The notes: generated by a model from the sequence alone, not told the origin. Shown: positions 10,583 through 20,142, numbered from the stretch's first letter. The stretch is DNA of 64,000 nt from Microvirga sp. Mcv34 (GCF_024519725.1 NZ_JALJRK010000003.1:62001-126000); one strand, 5' to 3'. Numbers and translations: made by a program.

Positions 10583-10954
10583 TCATCCCCGCTTCTCCGC
10601 GTTCCAGTAGCCCGAGCAGGCCCGGCCGCCCGAGGTCGACCATGTGCCGCGACCGGTGCTGCCGGACAGGCCTCCGGTGACGTCGGCCCGGTCCTTGCCG
10701 CGGGAGATGCTGGCGGAGACGGCGCCGTTCCGGCCGACCTGGCCGTTCACGTCGAAGTTCTCCGGGCCGCCATAGCGGGCGCGCCCGTTCTCGACGATCA
10801 CGGCGTAGCGGTAGGCCCGGTCGCAGGAGCCGTTCTCCGTGACGACCTCGACGCTCCAGCGGCCATCGAAACGGTTGGACTGCTGTGCATGGGCCGGGGG
10901 AGACAGGACGAGAGCTGTCAGGGCCGCCGCCCCGAGACAGGACATCACACGCAT
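10583..10954 (-). CDS. Secreted hypothetical protein
   Basis: A 123-residue protein with a clear Sec signal peptide (hydrophobic core AALTALVLSPP, cleavage after AHA). The mature part starts QQSNRFDGRWSVEVVTENGSCDRAYRY and contains two Cys residues likely to form a disulfide, consistent with a periplasmic beta-rich domain. Similar small RWSV-type exported proteins are common in Hyphomicrobiales but have no assigned role. It sits between the two mutase subunit genes, which separates them unusually. Confidence 0.75.
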   Translation of the reverse strand: MRVMSCLGAAALTALVLSPPAHAQQSNRFDGRWSVEVVTENGSCDRAYRYAVIVENGRARYGGPENFDVNGQVGRNGAVSASISRGKDRADVTGGLSGSTGRGTWSTSGGRACSGYWNAEKRG

Positions 10955-11046
10955 GGAAGGCTCCGGAATACCGTGAAACAGGCTGAACCAACGGGAGGTC
11001 TCCGGGGCCGGTTCCTGCGCGGCGCCTCAGCTTTCCGTGAGCCGCC

Positions 11047-11153
11047 TAGCGCATCGGACGTGCATTCGAACTCGCGTCCGATGCGCTAAGTTTTTGTTTT
11101 GTCGCATCTTTCCACGCGAAACCGGCGCCCGCTTTTGCGTTCGATGCTTTAGA
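11047..11153. repeat. Two adjacent palindromic repeats (perfect 14-bp hairpin plus copy B)
   Basis: At 11047-11060 and 11075-11088 there is a perfect 14-bp stem (TAGCGCATCGGACG and its complement) around a 14-base loop, followed by a T-rich run on the plus strand. Immediately after it, at 11104-11147, lies a second, diverged copy of the dispersed palindrome: outer GCATC/GATGC, inner CGCGAAA/TTTTGCG. The pair sits just past the 3' end of mutA (stop codon at 11155) and probably terminates or protects that transcript. Confidence 0.65.
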
Positions 11154-11154
11154 C

Positions 11155-13128
11155 TTACGAGCAGGCCTCGTCGAGCGCCCGGTTCAGGATCGCCAGCGCG
11201 TCGCATCCGGCAAAGATGAAGGTCGTGATCCCGGCCCGGGTCAGCGGCTCCTCCCGTTCGCCCGGTCGTCCCGCGAGGGCGATGAGGGGCGATCCCGCCA
11301 AACCGAGAGCCTGGGCGGCACCTTCCGCGTGCTTCTCGTAGATTTCATCGGTGGAGCAGATGCAGGCCAGCCTGGCCTTGCTGTCGAGATAGGCCTTCCG
11401 AAGCGCGTCGTTGTCCGAAAATCCGTCGTTCGTGACCGCTTCGATGCCGCCCGCCTCGAAGAAGTTCTTCGCGAAGGTGGCGCGGGCCGTGAAGGCCGCG
11501 ATCGGCCCAAGATTGGCGAGGAAGATCTTCGGCCGCTCCCCCGTCTTGGCGAGATGCGCGTCCGCCCGGTCGCGCAGGCGCTCGAAGGGCTCGGCTATCC
11601 GGGTCGAGGGCAGGGGCGCGATCGCGACAGGCGAGGGGCCGGACGCCGTGCCGACCAATTGGAGCAGGGTCGCCCCCTGTCCGGCCATCCGGACCAGGGC
11701 CGAGAAGGAGGTTTCCGCAGGCGCGACCTGCTCTCCCGCCGCTTTGTCTTCGCCCTTGGGAGAGGAGGGCTCCTCCGAAGCCGGCATCAGCACGGTGACC
11801 TGCGCCTCATGGATGTTCGGGAACTCGCTCGTGCCGGTGATCGGCTCCCGGCGGGTGGCGACGGCTTTCTCCCGCTGCGTTCGGACGGCGGCGATACGGG
11901 CCTGGAGCTTGTCGCCCTTGAGGCTCTCCAGAATGCCGCCCTCGCGCTCGATCTCCTGGAACAGCCCCCAGGCCTTGTCGCACAGGGCATCGGTGAGCGC
12001 CTCGAATCCGCCCGCGCCCGCAGCCGGATCGGCCACGCGGGAAAGGTTCGATTCGTCGAGCAGGATAAGTTGCGTGTTGCGAGCGACCCGGCGGGCGAAG
12101 GCGTCGGGCAGGCCAAGCGCCGCCGTGAACGGCAGAACCGTGACCGAATCCGCGCCGCCGATTCCGGCCGAGAAGGCCGCCACGGTCGTGCGCAGCATGT
12201 TCACCCAAGGATCGCGCCTTGAGGTCATGCGCCAGGCGGTTTCCGCATGGAGGCGAATGGGCTTCGGGTCGAGACCGCAGGCCTGCTCCACCCGCGCCCA
12301 GAGGCGCCGCAGGGCCCGCAGCTTCGCCACGGTGAGGAACTCGTCCGCATCGGCCACGAGAAGAAAGGAGAGCGCCCGCCGGGCGGCTTCGAGCATGTGC
12401 CCCTGCGTCTCCAGGGCACGCAGGTAACCGACGCCCGTCGCCAGCACGGCGGCGAGTTCCTGCGCCTCGCTGGCTCCGGCCTCGTGATAGACGCGACCGT
12501 CCGCCAGGAAGGCGCGGCCGGCAAAGCCTTGCTCCGTCAGGTGGCCGAGGGTGTCGCCCATCCGCCCGGCCATGGTGCTCCAGGAGGCGGACATCTTCCC
12601 CTGCGCGGCCATGGCGCCGACGGGATCGAGGCCGAGATCGAGAGAGAGATCGGCGAGCTTGTGCCCCCGCCGCGCCGCCAGGGCGAGGACCAGCGCGGCC
12701 ATCTGGCGGCCATGCCCGCCCGCATCGACTCGCAGATGGATGAGGTCCAGCATCACGCCCGACAGTGCCCGATCGAGATCGTCGAGGGAGCCGATCCGCA
12801 CGCCGAAGCCGCGCGCGGCGGGGGCCTTGTGGATCACCAGCGTCAGGGCGTCGGCGCCGCCTTCGAGATCGAGGAGGGCGAGGTCGTTGGCCTTCTCGGG
12901 ATCGGGATGGTCCAGGCGCTGCGAGATCCGCCAGCGGCCCGCCTGCTCGCGCGCGACGGGGGCGGATCCCTCTGCCTTGGGATAGAGCGGCTGGATATCG
13001 ATCCCGTCATGGCTGCGGGCGACGAGCTTCTTCCCGAAGTCCGCGCCCTTCAGCACGCCCTCGACCCGCTTCAGCCATTGCTCGCGGGTGGCTTGCGGAA
13101 AATCGGCCGCGAGAGAGAGATCGTCCAT
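11155..13128 (-). CDS. mutA: Methylmalonyl-CoA mutase, small subunit
   Basis: Non-catalytic partner of the mutase large subunit, 657 residues. It starts MDDLSLAADFPQATREQWLK, has the family barrel domain (RRDPWVNMLRTTVAAFSAGIGGAD; RNTQLILLDESNLSRVADPAAG) and a degenerate C-terminal B12-like domain in which the DxHxxG ligand motif is absent (FLANLGPIAAFTARATFAKNFF instead). That absence is normal for this subunit. The start at 13128 has AGGA six bases upstream, whereas the in-frame ATG at 13140 lacks a ribosome binding site. The large subunit gene follows after a secreted-protein gene and repeats. Confidence 0.92.
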   Translation of the reverse strand: MDDLSLAADFPQATREQWLKRVEGVLKGADFGKKLVARSHDGIDIQPLYPKAEGSAPVAREQAGRWRISQRLDHPDPEKANDLALLDLEGGADALTLVIHKAPAARGFGVRIGSLDDLDRALSGVMLDLIHLRVDAGGHGRQMAALVLALAARRGHKLADLSLDLGLDPVGAMAAQGKMSASWSTMAGRMGDTLGHLTEQGFAGRAFLADGRVYHEAGASEAQELAAVLATGVGYLRALETQGHMLEAARRALSFLLVADADEFLTVAKLRALRRLWARVEQACGLDPKPIRLHAETAWRMTSRRDPWVNMLRTTVAAFSAGIGGADSVTVLPFTAALGLPDAFARRVARNTQLILLDESNLSRVADPAAGAGGFEALTDALCDKAWGLFQEIEREGGILESLKGDKLQARIAAVRTQREKAVATRREPITGTSEFPNIHEAQVTVLMPASEEPSSPKGEDKAAGEQVAPAETSFSALVRMAGQGATLLQLVGTASGPSPVAIAPLPSTRIAEPFERLRDRADAHLAKTGERPKIFLANLGPIAAFTARATFAKNFFEAGGIEAVTNDGFSDNDALRKAYLDSKARLACICSTDEIYEKHAEGAAQALGLAGSPLIALAGRPGEREEPLTRAGITTFIFAGCDALAILNRALDEACS

Positions 13129-13302
13129 AGGTGTCCTCATCCGAAGGAGGGCTCATCGGTTGCGCCGGACAATACCGGGACGGGGCGAGAGTGGGAATGC
13201 CCCAAAGGGCGGCATTGCGTGGGTGTGCGGTCGTTCCTCTGCAACTCTTCTTCCTCCGCCGTCATGGCCGTCCTTGTGCCGGCGATTTCCATCTGCGGGC
13301 CA

Positions 13303-13425
13303 CACCACAGCCCTCATCCTGAGGAGGTCACGCCAGTGACCGTCTCGAAGGACGAGGGCGCTTCCAGAGATCACTGGAGCCTCCTTCGATACGCCGCTAC
13401 GCGGCTCCTCAAGATGAGGGCTCTG
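13303..13425. repeat. REP-like inverted repeat (CCCTCATCCTGAGGAG type)
   Basis: Inverted repeat bounded by CCACAGCCCTCATCCTGAGG and CTCAAGATGAGGGCTCTGG, with internal CTCGAAGGA and CTCCTTCGA arms and a GCCGCTACGCGGC tip. It lies in the 760-bp gene-free stretch 13129-13889. Repeats with this CTCATCCTGAGGAG core are abundant in Hyphomicrobiales. The intervening 13430-13790 shows no convincing gene in either direction. Confidence 0.75.
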
Positions 13426-13790
13426 GGTGGAGAGGTCGATGCGATGTTCTTACTTTGTTCTTGACAGCAGGATTAACCTTAGCTATATCATTACCCATCC
13501 CCGCCTGACGAGGGGCGCGCTCGCGAGGCGTCGCAAGAACGGGGCGGGGAACGGTCCTGTCGCAGGTCTCGCACCCCTGTGGCCGGAGGCCCTTGGCAGC
13601 CATGTGCTGGTCCAAGTCTAAACGCCTAAAAGTACCGTGCGGGACGAGCAGTTCGGCTCTTCCAACAAACCTACACACAGCGAGCCGGGCTGCCCGACAC
13701 GCCACCCTCGACCCTGCAGGCTCGCAGCGCAAGCTGCGGGCCCACAGGTGCTGGCTCTTTGACATGAACGGATCAGCACCACACCCGCGC

Positions 13791-13879
13791 CGTCATGGCC
13801 GGCCTTGTGCCGGCCACCCACGTCTTCGGAGCCGCACCGTCGCCAAGACGTGAATGCCCGGCACGAGGCCGGGCATGGA
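13791..13879. repeat. REP-like inverted repeat (GTCATGGCCGGCCTTGTGCCGGCC type)
   Basis: Two arms, CGTCATGGCCGGCCTTGTGC (13791 on) and GCACGAGGCCGGGCATGGA (ending about 13879), flank ACGTCTT...AAGACGT. It lies just downstream of the minus-strand DUF2267 gene (stop codon 13890). A half-copy with the same GTCATGGCCGTCCTTGTGCCGG start occurs at about 13261-13283. Confidence 0.75.
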
Positions 13880-13889
13880 GCAAGACGGT

Positions 13890-14270
13890 TCAGACGAACT
13901 GCGACAGGCCGGGAATCGAGCCCATGATGGTGCCCATCGTGTCTTCGCCGGCCTTCTCGCGGCCATAGGCGAAGAGCTCCTTGCCGAGGGGCTGCATCTG
14001 GCCCATGGAGACGCCGATGCCCATGAGCTGGCCGCCCAGCGCCATCACGCCGCCGCCCATGGAGCCGACCATGCCCATGAGGCCTCCGCTCGCGCCGGTC
14101 TTGGATTGCTCGATGGCTTCCTGGGCTCCTGGCAGCGCTTCGATCAGCTGGTTGACCTCGGTCTGCGGTCCCTCCTTCTGGAGATAACCCAGGATAAGCC
14201 CGATGGCCTTGTGGGCGGTCGCCTGATCGAGGCCGGTCTTCTGCGTGATGCGGGCGATGAGTTCTTCCAT
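13890..14270 (-). CDS. DUF2267 family protein
   Basis: A 126-residue protein starting MEELIARITQKTGLDQATAHKAIG, the DUF2267 pattern of two helical repeats. A Gly/Met-rich middle (GGLMGMVGSMGGGVMALGG) may be a flexible or membrane-interacting region. It ends in a short helical tail. GGAG lies just upstream of the chosen ATG; a longer start 13 codons upstream has no support. The function is unknown. It is divergent from the HerA-like ATPase gene with about 120 bp between starts. Confidence 0.8.
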   Translation of the reverse strand: MEELIARITQKTGLDQATAHKAIGLILGYLQKEGPQTEVNQLIEALPGAQEAIEQSKTGASGGLMGMVGSMGGGVMALGGQLMGIGVSMGQMQPLGKELFAYGREKAGEDTMGTIMGSIPGLSQFV

Positions 14271-14391
14271 CTGATTCTCCTGAATACTGGAATGGGCCTG
14301 ATAGTTCATATCTAAACTATTAAATCAAGGAACCCGACAGTGGAAACTCGCCACAGGACATCTAAGATCCTTCGAGCGAGTTGGGAGAAAC

Positions 14392-15933
14392 ATGATGCTC
14401 GAAGACGGAAAGATCTTCATCGGGAAAAGCACCAAGCCGGAATATCTGGATCTGAGGCTCGCCAACCGCCATGGCCTGGTGACCGGCGCTACGGGCACGG
14501 GCAAGACCGTCTCGCTGCAGGTGCTGGCGGAGGGTTTCTCCAATGCGGGCGTCCCGGTCTTCGCCGCCGATATCAAGGGTGATCTCTCCGGCATGGCCGC
14601 TCCCGGTAACGGCAAGGAGCCCCTGGTCAGGCGCGCCAAGGAGATCGGCGTCGAGTACGTGCCGGACAAGTTCCCGGTCGTGTTCTGGGACCTGTTCGGC
14701 GAGCAGGGGCATCGCGTGCGGGCCACGATCTCCGAGATGGGACCGCTGCTCCTCTCCCGCCTCCTCGATCTCAACGACACCCAGGAGGGCGTGCTCAACA
14801 TCGCGTTCCGGATCGCCGACGAGCAGGGATTGCTGCTGCTCGACCTGAAGGATCTGCGCGCGCTGCTGCAGCTCATCTCCGACAATGCGGGCGAGCTCAC
14901 CACCACCTACGGCAATGTGTCGAAGGCCACCATCGGGACGATCCTGCGCCAGCTCCTCGTCCTGGAGAACCAGCAGGGCGACGAGTTCCTCGGTGAGCCG
15001 GCCCTCGACATCAAGGACCTGATGCGCACGGATCGCGACGGGCGCGGGGTCGTCAACATCCTGGCGGCCGACAAGCTGATGAGCAATCCGCGCCTCTACG
15101 CCACATTCCTTCTCTGGCTCATGTCCGAATTGTTCGAGGAGCTGCCGGAGGTGGGCGATCTCGACCAGCCCAAGCTCGTGTTCTTCTTCGACGAGGCGCA
15201 CCTTCTCTTCAACGACGCCCCGAAGGTGCTCGTCGAGACGGTGGAGCGGGTCGTGCGGCTGATCCGGTCGAAAGGGGTCGGCGTCTATTTCATCACGCAG
15301 AACCCGGTCGACGTGCCGGAGAGCGTTCTCGCTCAGCTCGGCAACCGGGTGCAGCATGCCCTGCGTGCCTATACCCCGCGCGAGCAGAAGGCGGTGCGCG
15401 TGGCGGCACAGACCTTCCGCCAGAACCCGGCCTTCGACACGGAGAAGGCCATCACCGAACTCGGCGTCGGCGAAGCCCTGGTCTCGACCCTCGAAGGGAA
15501 GGGCGTTCCGTCCATGGTGGAGCGCACCCTGATCGCCCCGCCCATGGCGCAGGTCGGGCCGATCGAGCTGACCGAACGCCAGCAGATCATGGCCTCGAGT
15601 CCGTTACGGGGAAAATACGACCAGCCGGTCGACCCGGAATCCGCCTACGAGATGCTCGCCAAGCGGGCCGAGCAGGCCGCGGCCGATGCCAAGGCGGCGG
15701 AAGGAGGAGGGGGCATCCTGGACATGCTCGGCGGCCTCTTCGGAACGTCGGGCCAGCGCAAGGGCTCCATGACCATGACGCAGCGGGTGACCCGCGAGGT
15801 CACGCGCACGGTGGTCAACCAGACGGTCGGAAGCCTCGCGGCCGAGATCGGCAAGTCCATCGGCGGCCGCCAGGGAAGCTCCATCGGCCGCGCCATCGTG
15901 CGCGGCACCCTGGGCGGGCTGTTGAAGCGGTAG
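14392..15933 (+). CDS. HerA/DUF853-type P-loop ATPase (YjgR-like)
   Basis: A 513-residue ATPase of the HerA-FtsK superfamily, DUF853 type. Walker A is GATGTGKT (about residues 33-40), and Walker B is [12 protein letters not shown] around residue 265, followed by the sensor segment [12 protein letters not shown]. The C-terminal 100 residues are Gly/Ala-rich and low in complexity ([30 protein letters not shown]). Relatives are predicted DNA-translocating or helicase-like enzymes with little functional work. No NurA nuclease partner is adjacent, so a HerA-NurA role is not indicated. Confidence 0.88.
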   Translation: MMLEDGKIFIGKSTKPEYLDLRLANRHGLVTGATGTGKTVSLQVLAEGFSNAGVPVFAADIKGDLSGMAAPGNGKEPLVRRAKEIGVEYVPDKFPVVFWDLFGEQGHRVRATISEMGPLLLSRLLDLNDTQEGVLNIAFRIADEQGLLLLDLKDLRALLQLISDNAGELTTTYGNVSKATIGTILRQLLVLENQQGDEFLGEPALDIKDLMRTDRDGRGVVNILAADKLMSNPRLYATFLLWLMSELFEELPEVGDLDQPKLVFFFDEAHLLFNDAPKVLVETVERVVRLIRSKGVGVYFITQNPVDVPESVLAQLGNRVQHALRAYTPREQKAVRVAAQTFRQNPAFDTEKAITELGVGEALVSTLEGKGVPSMVERTLIAPPMAQVGPIELTERQQIMASSPLRGKYDQPVDPESAYEMLAKRAEQAAADAKAAEGGGGILDMLGGLFGTSGQRKGSMTMTQRVTREVTRTVVNQTVGSLAAEIGKSIGGRQGSSIGRAIVRGTLGGLLKR

Positions 15934-15963
15934 CGCTGGCCGGCCGCTCGCTTGGCATCGACG

Positions 15964-16422
15964 ATGCAGAATATCCGCCGGGCACGACCTGACGATCTCG
16001 CCGCCGTCGAAGCGATCGTTCAGGCCGCCTACTCGCCGTACATCCCGCTCATCGGGCAAAGGCCCGGTCCGATGCTGGACGACTATGCCGCACTCATCGC
16101 GAAGGGCTGCGTCCATGTGCTCGTCGTCGAGAACGAGGTGGCCGGAATCCTCGTTCTCACGCGGGACGACGGGGCCATGCTGCTCGACAATGTGGCCGTC
16201 CATCCAGATCGGCATGGACGCGGCTATGGGCGTGCCCTGATCGCCTTTGCGGAAGAACAGGCCCGTGAGCGTGGGTTCAGAGCCATCCGGCTCTATACGA
16301 ACGAGGCTATGCGCGAGAACATTCGTCTCTATGAGCGGCTCGGATTTGTGGAGACCCATCGCGCCGAAGATAAGGGTTTCCGCCGCGTCTACATGACGAA
16401 GCTGTTGACCTCCAACCCCTGA
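15964..16422 (+). CDS. GNAT-family N-acetyltransferase
   Basis: Acetyl-CoA-dependent acyltransferase of 152 residues. The GNAT motif A is visible as VAVHPDRHGRGYGRALIAFAE, with the pyrophosphate-binding RGxGRA loop, and motif B as ENIRLYERLGFVETH. The substrate cannot be predicted. It starts 30 bp after the upstream ATPase gene on the same strand, so the two are probably co-transcribed. The ATG at 15964 was preferred to a TTG four codons earlier. Confidence 0.85.
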   Translation: MQNIRRARPDDLAAVEAIVQAAYSPYIPLIGQRPGPMLDDYAALIAKGCVHVLVVENEVAGILVLTRDDGAMLLDNVAVHPDRHGRGYGRALIAFAEEQARERGFRAIRLYTNEAMRENIRLYERLGFVETHRAEDKGFRRVYMTKLLTSNP

Positions 16423-16492
16423 GGCGAAAGCTCATGCTTGCGATGACCGGAGCGATGAGGGTACGTCTTGGGACGACCCTTTCACAAGGCAG

Positions 16493-17884
16493 ATGTTCCC
16501 CATGTCCCAGCTCGACCAAGTTCTCTCCAAGATCGATTCGGATCTCGACGCCTCCCTGGAACGGTTGTTCCAGTGGTTGAAGGTTCCCTCCATCTCCACC
16601 GATCCGGCCTACAAGGATCATTGCCGCACCGCCGGGCAATGGCTGGTGGACGAGCTGAAGGGCATCGGCGTCGAGGCTTCCTTACGCGAGACGGGCGGGC
16701 ATCCGGTGGTGCTCGGCCATGCCGGCGGCGACGCGAAGCTGCACGTGCTCTTCTACGGCCATTACGACGTGCAGCCGGTCGATCCACTCGAGCTGTGGGA
16801 GCGGCCTCCCTTCGAGCCCCGCATCATCACGCTGCCGGACGGGCGCAAGGCCATCAGCGCTCGCGGCTCCTCCGACGACAAGGGTCAGGTGCTGACCTTC
16901 GTGGAGGCCTGCCGCGCCTGGAAGGCCGTGACGGGCTCGCTGCCGATCACCATCACATTCCTCGTCGAAGGGGCGGAAGAGGACGGCTCCAAGTTCCTGC
17001 CCGAGTTCATCGAGGCCAACAAGGCCGAGCTGAAGGCCGACGTGGCCCTCGTCTGCGACACCGGCATGTGGGATCAGGAGACGCCCGCCATCACGTCCTC
17101 CCTGCGCGGCATGGTCTATGAGGAAGTGATCGTGCGCTGCGCGGACCGCGACCTGCATTCCGGCACCTTCGGCGGCGCGGCGCGCAACCCGATCCATGTG
17201 CTGTCGAAGATCATCGCGGCGATCCACGACGACAACGGCCGCATCACGATCCCGGATTTCTACGAGGGCGTGTCGGAAACGCCGACGCAGCTTCTGGAGC
17301 AGTGGAAGGGCCTCAATCTCACCGAGGAGGAGTTCCTCGGTCAGGTCGGGCTGAAGCACTCGGCCGGCGAGAAGGGGCGCATGCTGATCGAGCAGATCCA
17401 GTCGCGGCCCACCTGCGACGTGAACGGCATCATCGGCGGTTATACGGGCGAGGGCACCAAGACGGTGATCGCGTCCGAGGCGCGCTGCAAGGTGTCCTTC
17501 CGCCTCGTGGGCGATCAGGATCCGGCGAAGATCTCCGAGAGCTTCCAGGCCTTCGTGCGCGAGCGCATCCCGGCCGATTGCTCGGTGGAGTTCATCAAAC
17601 ACAAGGGCTCCCGCGCCCTGGCGCTTCCGCACGATTTCCCGGCGATCACGGCGGCGAAATCGGCCCTGCACGACGAATGGAAGAAGGATCCCATCGTCAT
17701 CGGCATGGGCGGTTCGATCCCGGTCGGCGGCGATTTCAAGCGCACGCTGGGCCTCGACACTCTCTTCGTCGGCTTCGGCCTCGATGACGACCGCATCCAC
17801 TCGCCGAACGAGAAATACGACCTCAAGAGCTTCCACAAAGGCACCCGCTCCTGGGCGCGGATCCTGGCGGCTCTGGCGAAGTAA
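16493..17884 (+). CDS. M20-family metallopeptidase (dipeptidase/ArgE-DapE type)
   Basis: Zinc-dependent hydrolase of 463 residues, likely cleaving dipeptides or N-acyl amino acids in the cytoplasm. Zinc-site residues are visible: His and Asp in YGHYDVQPVD, the bridging Asp in ARGSSDDKGQ, and the Glu pair in VEGAEEDGS. Further ligands are Asp in VCDTGMWD and a late His in DRIHSPNEKYD. The central dimerisation domain is present (DLHSGTFGGAARNP). The ATG at 16502 is an alternative start; neither has an ideal ribosome binding site. Confidence 0.9.
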   Translation: MFPMSQLDQVLSKIDSDLDASLERLFQWLKVPSISTDPAYKDHCRTAGQWLVDELKGIGVEASLRETGGHPVVLGHAGGDAKLHVLFYGHYDVQPVDPLELWERPPFEPRIITLPDGRKAISARGSSDDKGQVLTFVEACRAWKAVTGSLPITITFLVEGAEEDGSKFLPEFIEANKAELKADVALVCDTGMWDQETPAITSSLRGMVYEEVIVRCADRDLHSGTFGGAARNPIHVLSKIIAAIHDDNGRITIPDFYEGVSETPTQLLEQWKGLNLTEEEFLGQVGLKHSAGEKGRMLIEQIQSRPTCDVNGIIGGYTGEGTKTVIASEARCKVSFRLVGDQDPAKISESFQAFVRERIPADCSVEFIKHKGSRALALPHDFPAITAAKSALHDEWKKDPIVIGMGGSIPVGGDFKRTLGLDTLFVGFGLDDDRIHSPNEKYDLKSFHKGTRSWARILAALAK

Positions 17885-17907
17885 GGCAGCTTGCGAGGCC
17901 GATGTAG

Positions 17908-18261
17908 ATGCAGCGGTTCATACAGAGGGCGCGGCATCTTCGTCGGCGGCAAACAAGCGCCGAGGCCCTGATCTGGCAGGCTTTGAGGAACAGAAAGCTG
18001 GCGCGCTGGAAATTCAGGCGTCAGCATCCGATCGAACGGTTCACGGTCGATTTCGTCTGTCTGGATGCGAAACTCGTCATCGAAGTGGATGGAGCGACCC
18101 ATTCGACCGAAGAAGAGGGACGGAAAGATCAAGAGCGCTCTCGATGTTTGGAAGCCTACGGTTTTCAAGTCGTTCGCATTTCGAATTCTGACATCTACGA
18201 CAATCTTCAGGGTGTCATGGAGACGATCTTGGCCGAACTCGATCGGCGGGTTCATGTCTAG
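17908..18261 (+). CDS. DUF559 protein, Vsr-like endonuclease fold
   Basis: A 117-residue protein of the DUF559 family, which has a very-short-patch-repair-like PD-(D/E)xK nuclease fold. Visible motifs are SAEALIWQALRNRKL, FRRQHPIERFTVDFVC, then the catalytic-like LVIEVDGATH. It ends in GFQVVRISNSDIYDN. Family members may be DNA-repair or mobile-element nucleases, with no demonstrated role. It follows the M20 gene after 23 bp on the same strand but is often found singly and mobile in alphaproteobacteria. Confidence 0.82.
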   Translation: MQRFIQRARHLRRRQTSAEALIWQALRNRKLARWKFRRQHPIERFTVDFVCLDAKLVIEVDGATHSTEEEGRKDQERSRCLEAYGFQVVRISNSDIYDNLQGVMETILAELDRRVHV

Positions 18262-18281
18262 GTCGCAGAACGTGGCGCAGG

Positions 18282-18405
18282 CTCACCTCTCCCAGAGGGA
18301 GAGGTCGCGTCTTCAGGCGCGGGTGAGGGGTTAGTGTCCTCTCCGGAGAGCGCTCTCCCCCTCACCCTCGCTACGCTCGACCTCTCCCCACCGGGGAGAG
18401 GTGAA
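18282..18405. repeat. REP-like repeat (CTCACCTCTCCC type), convergent intergenic
   Basis: Several inverted and direct copies of CTCACCTCTCCC / GGGAGAGGTGA occur between the DUF559 gene and the convergent haloacid dehalogenase gene. Arms include CTCACCTCTCCC at 18282 and GGGGAGAGGTGA at about 18394, with GCTACGCTCGACC in between. Repeats with this motif are dispersed widely in Hyphomicrobiales genomes. No coding potential is evident. Confidence 0.75.
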
Positions 18406-18424
18406 GGCGTCGCGGATCAGCGTT

Positions 18425-19099
18425 CTAAGCAAGCTCGCTCACCGACCCGATCACCGCGCTCGGGGCAAGCTCCAGGTATTCATCCGGTAAGCCGAGCCGA
18501 TTCACCCACACGGGCGTCAAGCCCAAGGCGGCGGCTCCTGCGATGTCCCAACGGTTCGAGGACACGAAGACGACTTCGTCGGCAGTGACGGACAGGGCGC
18601 GAAGAACAAGCTCGTAGGTACTCGGGCTCGTCTTGAAGACCTGCGCCGCATCGACGGACAAGATCGCGTCGAGATCGTCGGCAAGGCCTGCTGATTCCAC
18701 GGCGGCGTTAAGCATGCCCGGATCGCCATTCGACAGGATGCCCGTTTGTCGGCCCTTCTTACGTAGAGCGCGCAAAGTCTCCCGCACTTCCGGATAGGCA
18801 TCCAGGCTGCGATACGCTTCCAGCAGGAGCGGTCGGATCGAAGGATCCACGTCTGGAAACCGGGCGAAAGCGTAGTCGAGCGCTTTCGTGGTCAAAACCC
18901 AGAATGTCTCGTAACGGCCTGCGAGCGACAACACCCAGGAATATTCGAGCTGCTTGGACCGCCAGACCTCCGAGAAGCGTGCAGCGTCCGGCCCGATCTC
19001 GGCCATATGGCGGGCAACGGCCGAGTGGACGTCGAACAATGTTCCGTAGGCATCGAAGATGACGGCTTTGGCCCGGGCTGGGATGATCGTCGAGGACAT
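18425..19099 (-). CDS. Haloacid dehalogenase type II (L-2-haloacid dehalogenase family)
   Basis: HAD-superfamily hydrolase of 224 residues, predicted to hydrolyse L-2-haloacids to D-2-hydroxyacids via an aspartyl ester. The nucleophile Asp is in VIFDAYGTLFDV; the Ser/Asn motif II is ILSNGDPGML. The Lys is in AAQVFKTSPSTYELV, and motif III is VFVSSNRWDIAGA, which is characteristic of the type II dehalogenases (SSNxWD). True substrate not known; phosphatase activity is an alternative for distant members. Confidence 0.9.
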   Translation of the reverse strand: MSSTIIPARAKAVIFDAYGTLFDVHSAVARHMAEIGPDAARFSEVWRSKQLEYSWVLSLAGRYETFWVLTTKALDYAFARFPDVDPSIRPLLLEAYRSLDAYPEVRETLRALRKKGRQTGILSNGDPGMLNAAVESAGLADDLDAILSVDAAQVFKTSPSTYELVLRALSVTADEVVFVSSNRWDIAGAAALGLTPVWVNRLGLPDEYLELAPSAVIGSVSELA

Positions 19100-19266
19100 G
19101 CGCCAAGAGTCGCATCGGTGATGCGCGATGGCAATCCGGCCAATGATCAGCCCTCCTCATGGAATCGATCACAAGTCTTTATGGGCCAATGGCCGAAGGG
19201 ACGATTGACGGTTCGGTCCGCAAGGGATTCGATACGGCAGTCATTCTGACCCAAAGGATTGAGAAA

Positions 19267-20142
19267 GTGGCTTGGTATTCGAAGACCTGGAACTGGTTCG
19301 ACGGCGCATGGCATGAGGGCAACCCGCCCCTGATCGGGCCGCGCTCCCACGTCTCCTGGCTCGGCTCCTCCGTGTTCGACGGCGCACGCGTGTTCGAGGG
19401 CGTCGCGCCGGATCTCGACCGGCATTGCGAGCGCGTGAACCGCTCGGCACCGACGATCGGGCTGAAGCCCACCATGGAATCCCAGGCCATGATCGATCTC
19501 GTCCGCGAGGGCGTGAAGAAGTTCGCGCCGGGGACCGCGCTCTACGTGAAGCCCATGTACTGGGGCGAGGCCGAGGGTCTGGCGACCATCGCGCCGGATC
19601 CGGAATCGACCCAGTTCTGCCTCTCGCTCTTCGAGGCGCCGATGCCGGTGCCGGGCGGCCTTTCCGTCATGAAGTCGAGCTTCCGCCGCCCGACGCTCGA
19701 ATCCATGCCGACCGACGCGAAGGCGGGGGCGCTCTACCCCAACAATGCCCGCGTGATCCGCGAGGCGAAGGAGAAGGGCTTCGACAACGCGCTCGTCTGC
19801 GACGCCCTGGGCAACGTGGCCGAGACCGGCACGTCCAACGTGTTCATGGCCAAGGACGGCGTGGTCTACACGCCGTATCCGAACGGGACGTTCCTTAACG
19901 GGATCACGCGCCAGCGAGTGATCCAGCTCCTGCGCGACGACGGCACGACCGTGGTCGAGGGAACGCTGCGCTACGAGGACTTCGCCACGGCGGACGAGAT
20001 CTTCATCTCCGGCAACTATTCCAAGGTGATGCCGGTGCTGCGCATCGACGGCCGCGACCTCCAGCCCGGCCCGTTCTACCGCCTGGCGCGTGAGCTCTAC
20101 TGGGCTTTCGCCCACGACAAAGGCATCCTCAAGGCCGCCTGA
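19267..20142 (+). CDS. ilvE: Branched-chain amino acid aminotransferase
   Basis: PLP-dependent class IV aminotransferase of 291 residues acting in the last step of Val, Leu and Ile synthesis. It shows SSVFDGARVFEGVAPDLDRH at the N-terminus, the PLP-binding Lys region DAKAGALYPNNARV, and the class signature VAETGTSNVFM. The GTG start (VAWYSKTWNWFDG) is preferred: homologues begin here and AAGGA lies eight bases upstream. A longer frame from 19159 has no family match in its first 36 codons. Confidence 0.9.
   Translation: MAWYSKTWNWFDGAWHEGNPPLIGPRSHVSWLGSSVFDGARVFEGVAPDLDRHCERVNRSAPTIGLKPTMESQAMIDLVREGVKKFAPGTALYVKPMYWGEAEGLATIAPDPESTQFCLSLFEAPMPVPGGLSVMKSSFRRPTLESMPTDAKAGALYPNNARVIREAKEKGFDNALVCDALGNVAETGTSNVFMAKDGVVYTPYPNGTFLNGITRQRVIQLLRDDGTTVVEGTLRYEDFATADEIFISGNYSKVMPVLRIDGRDLQPGPFYRLARELYWAFAHDKGILKAA

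Noticed and set aside
13409..13765. Open frames in the 13.1-13.9 kb gap
   Set aside because: No ribosome binding site, Arg/Pro/Ser-rich shadow composition, and overlap with REP-like repeats on both sides.
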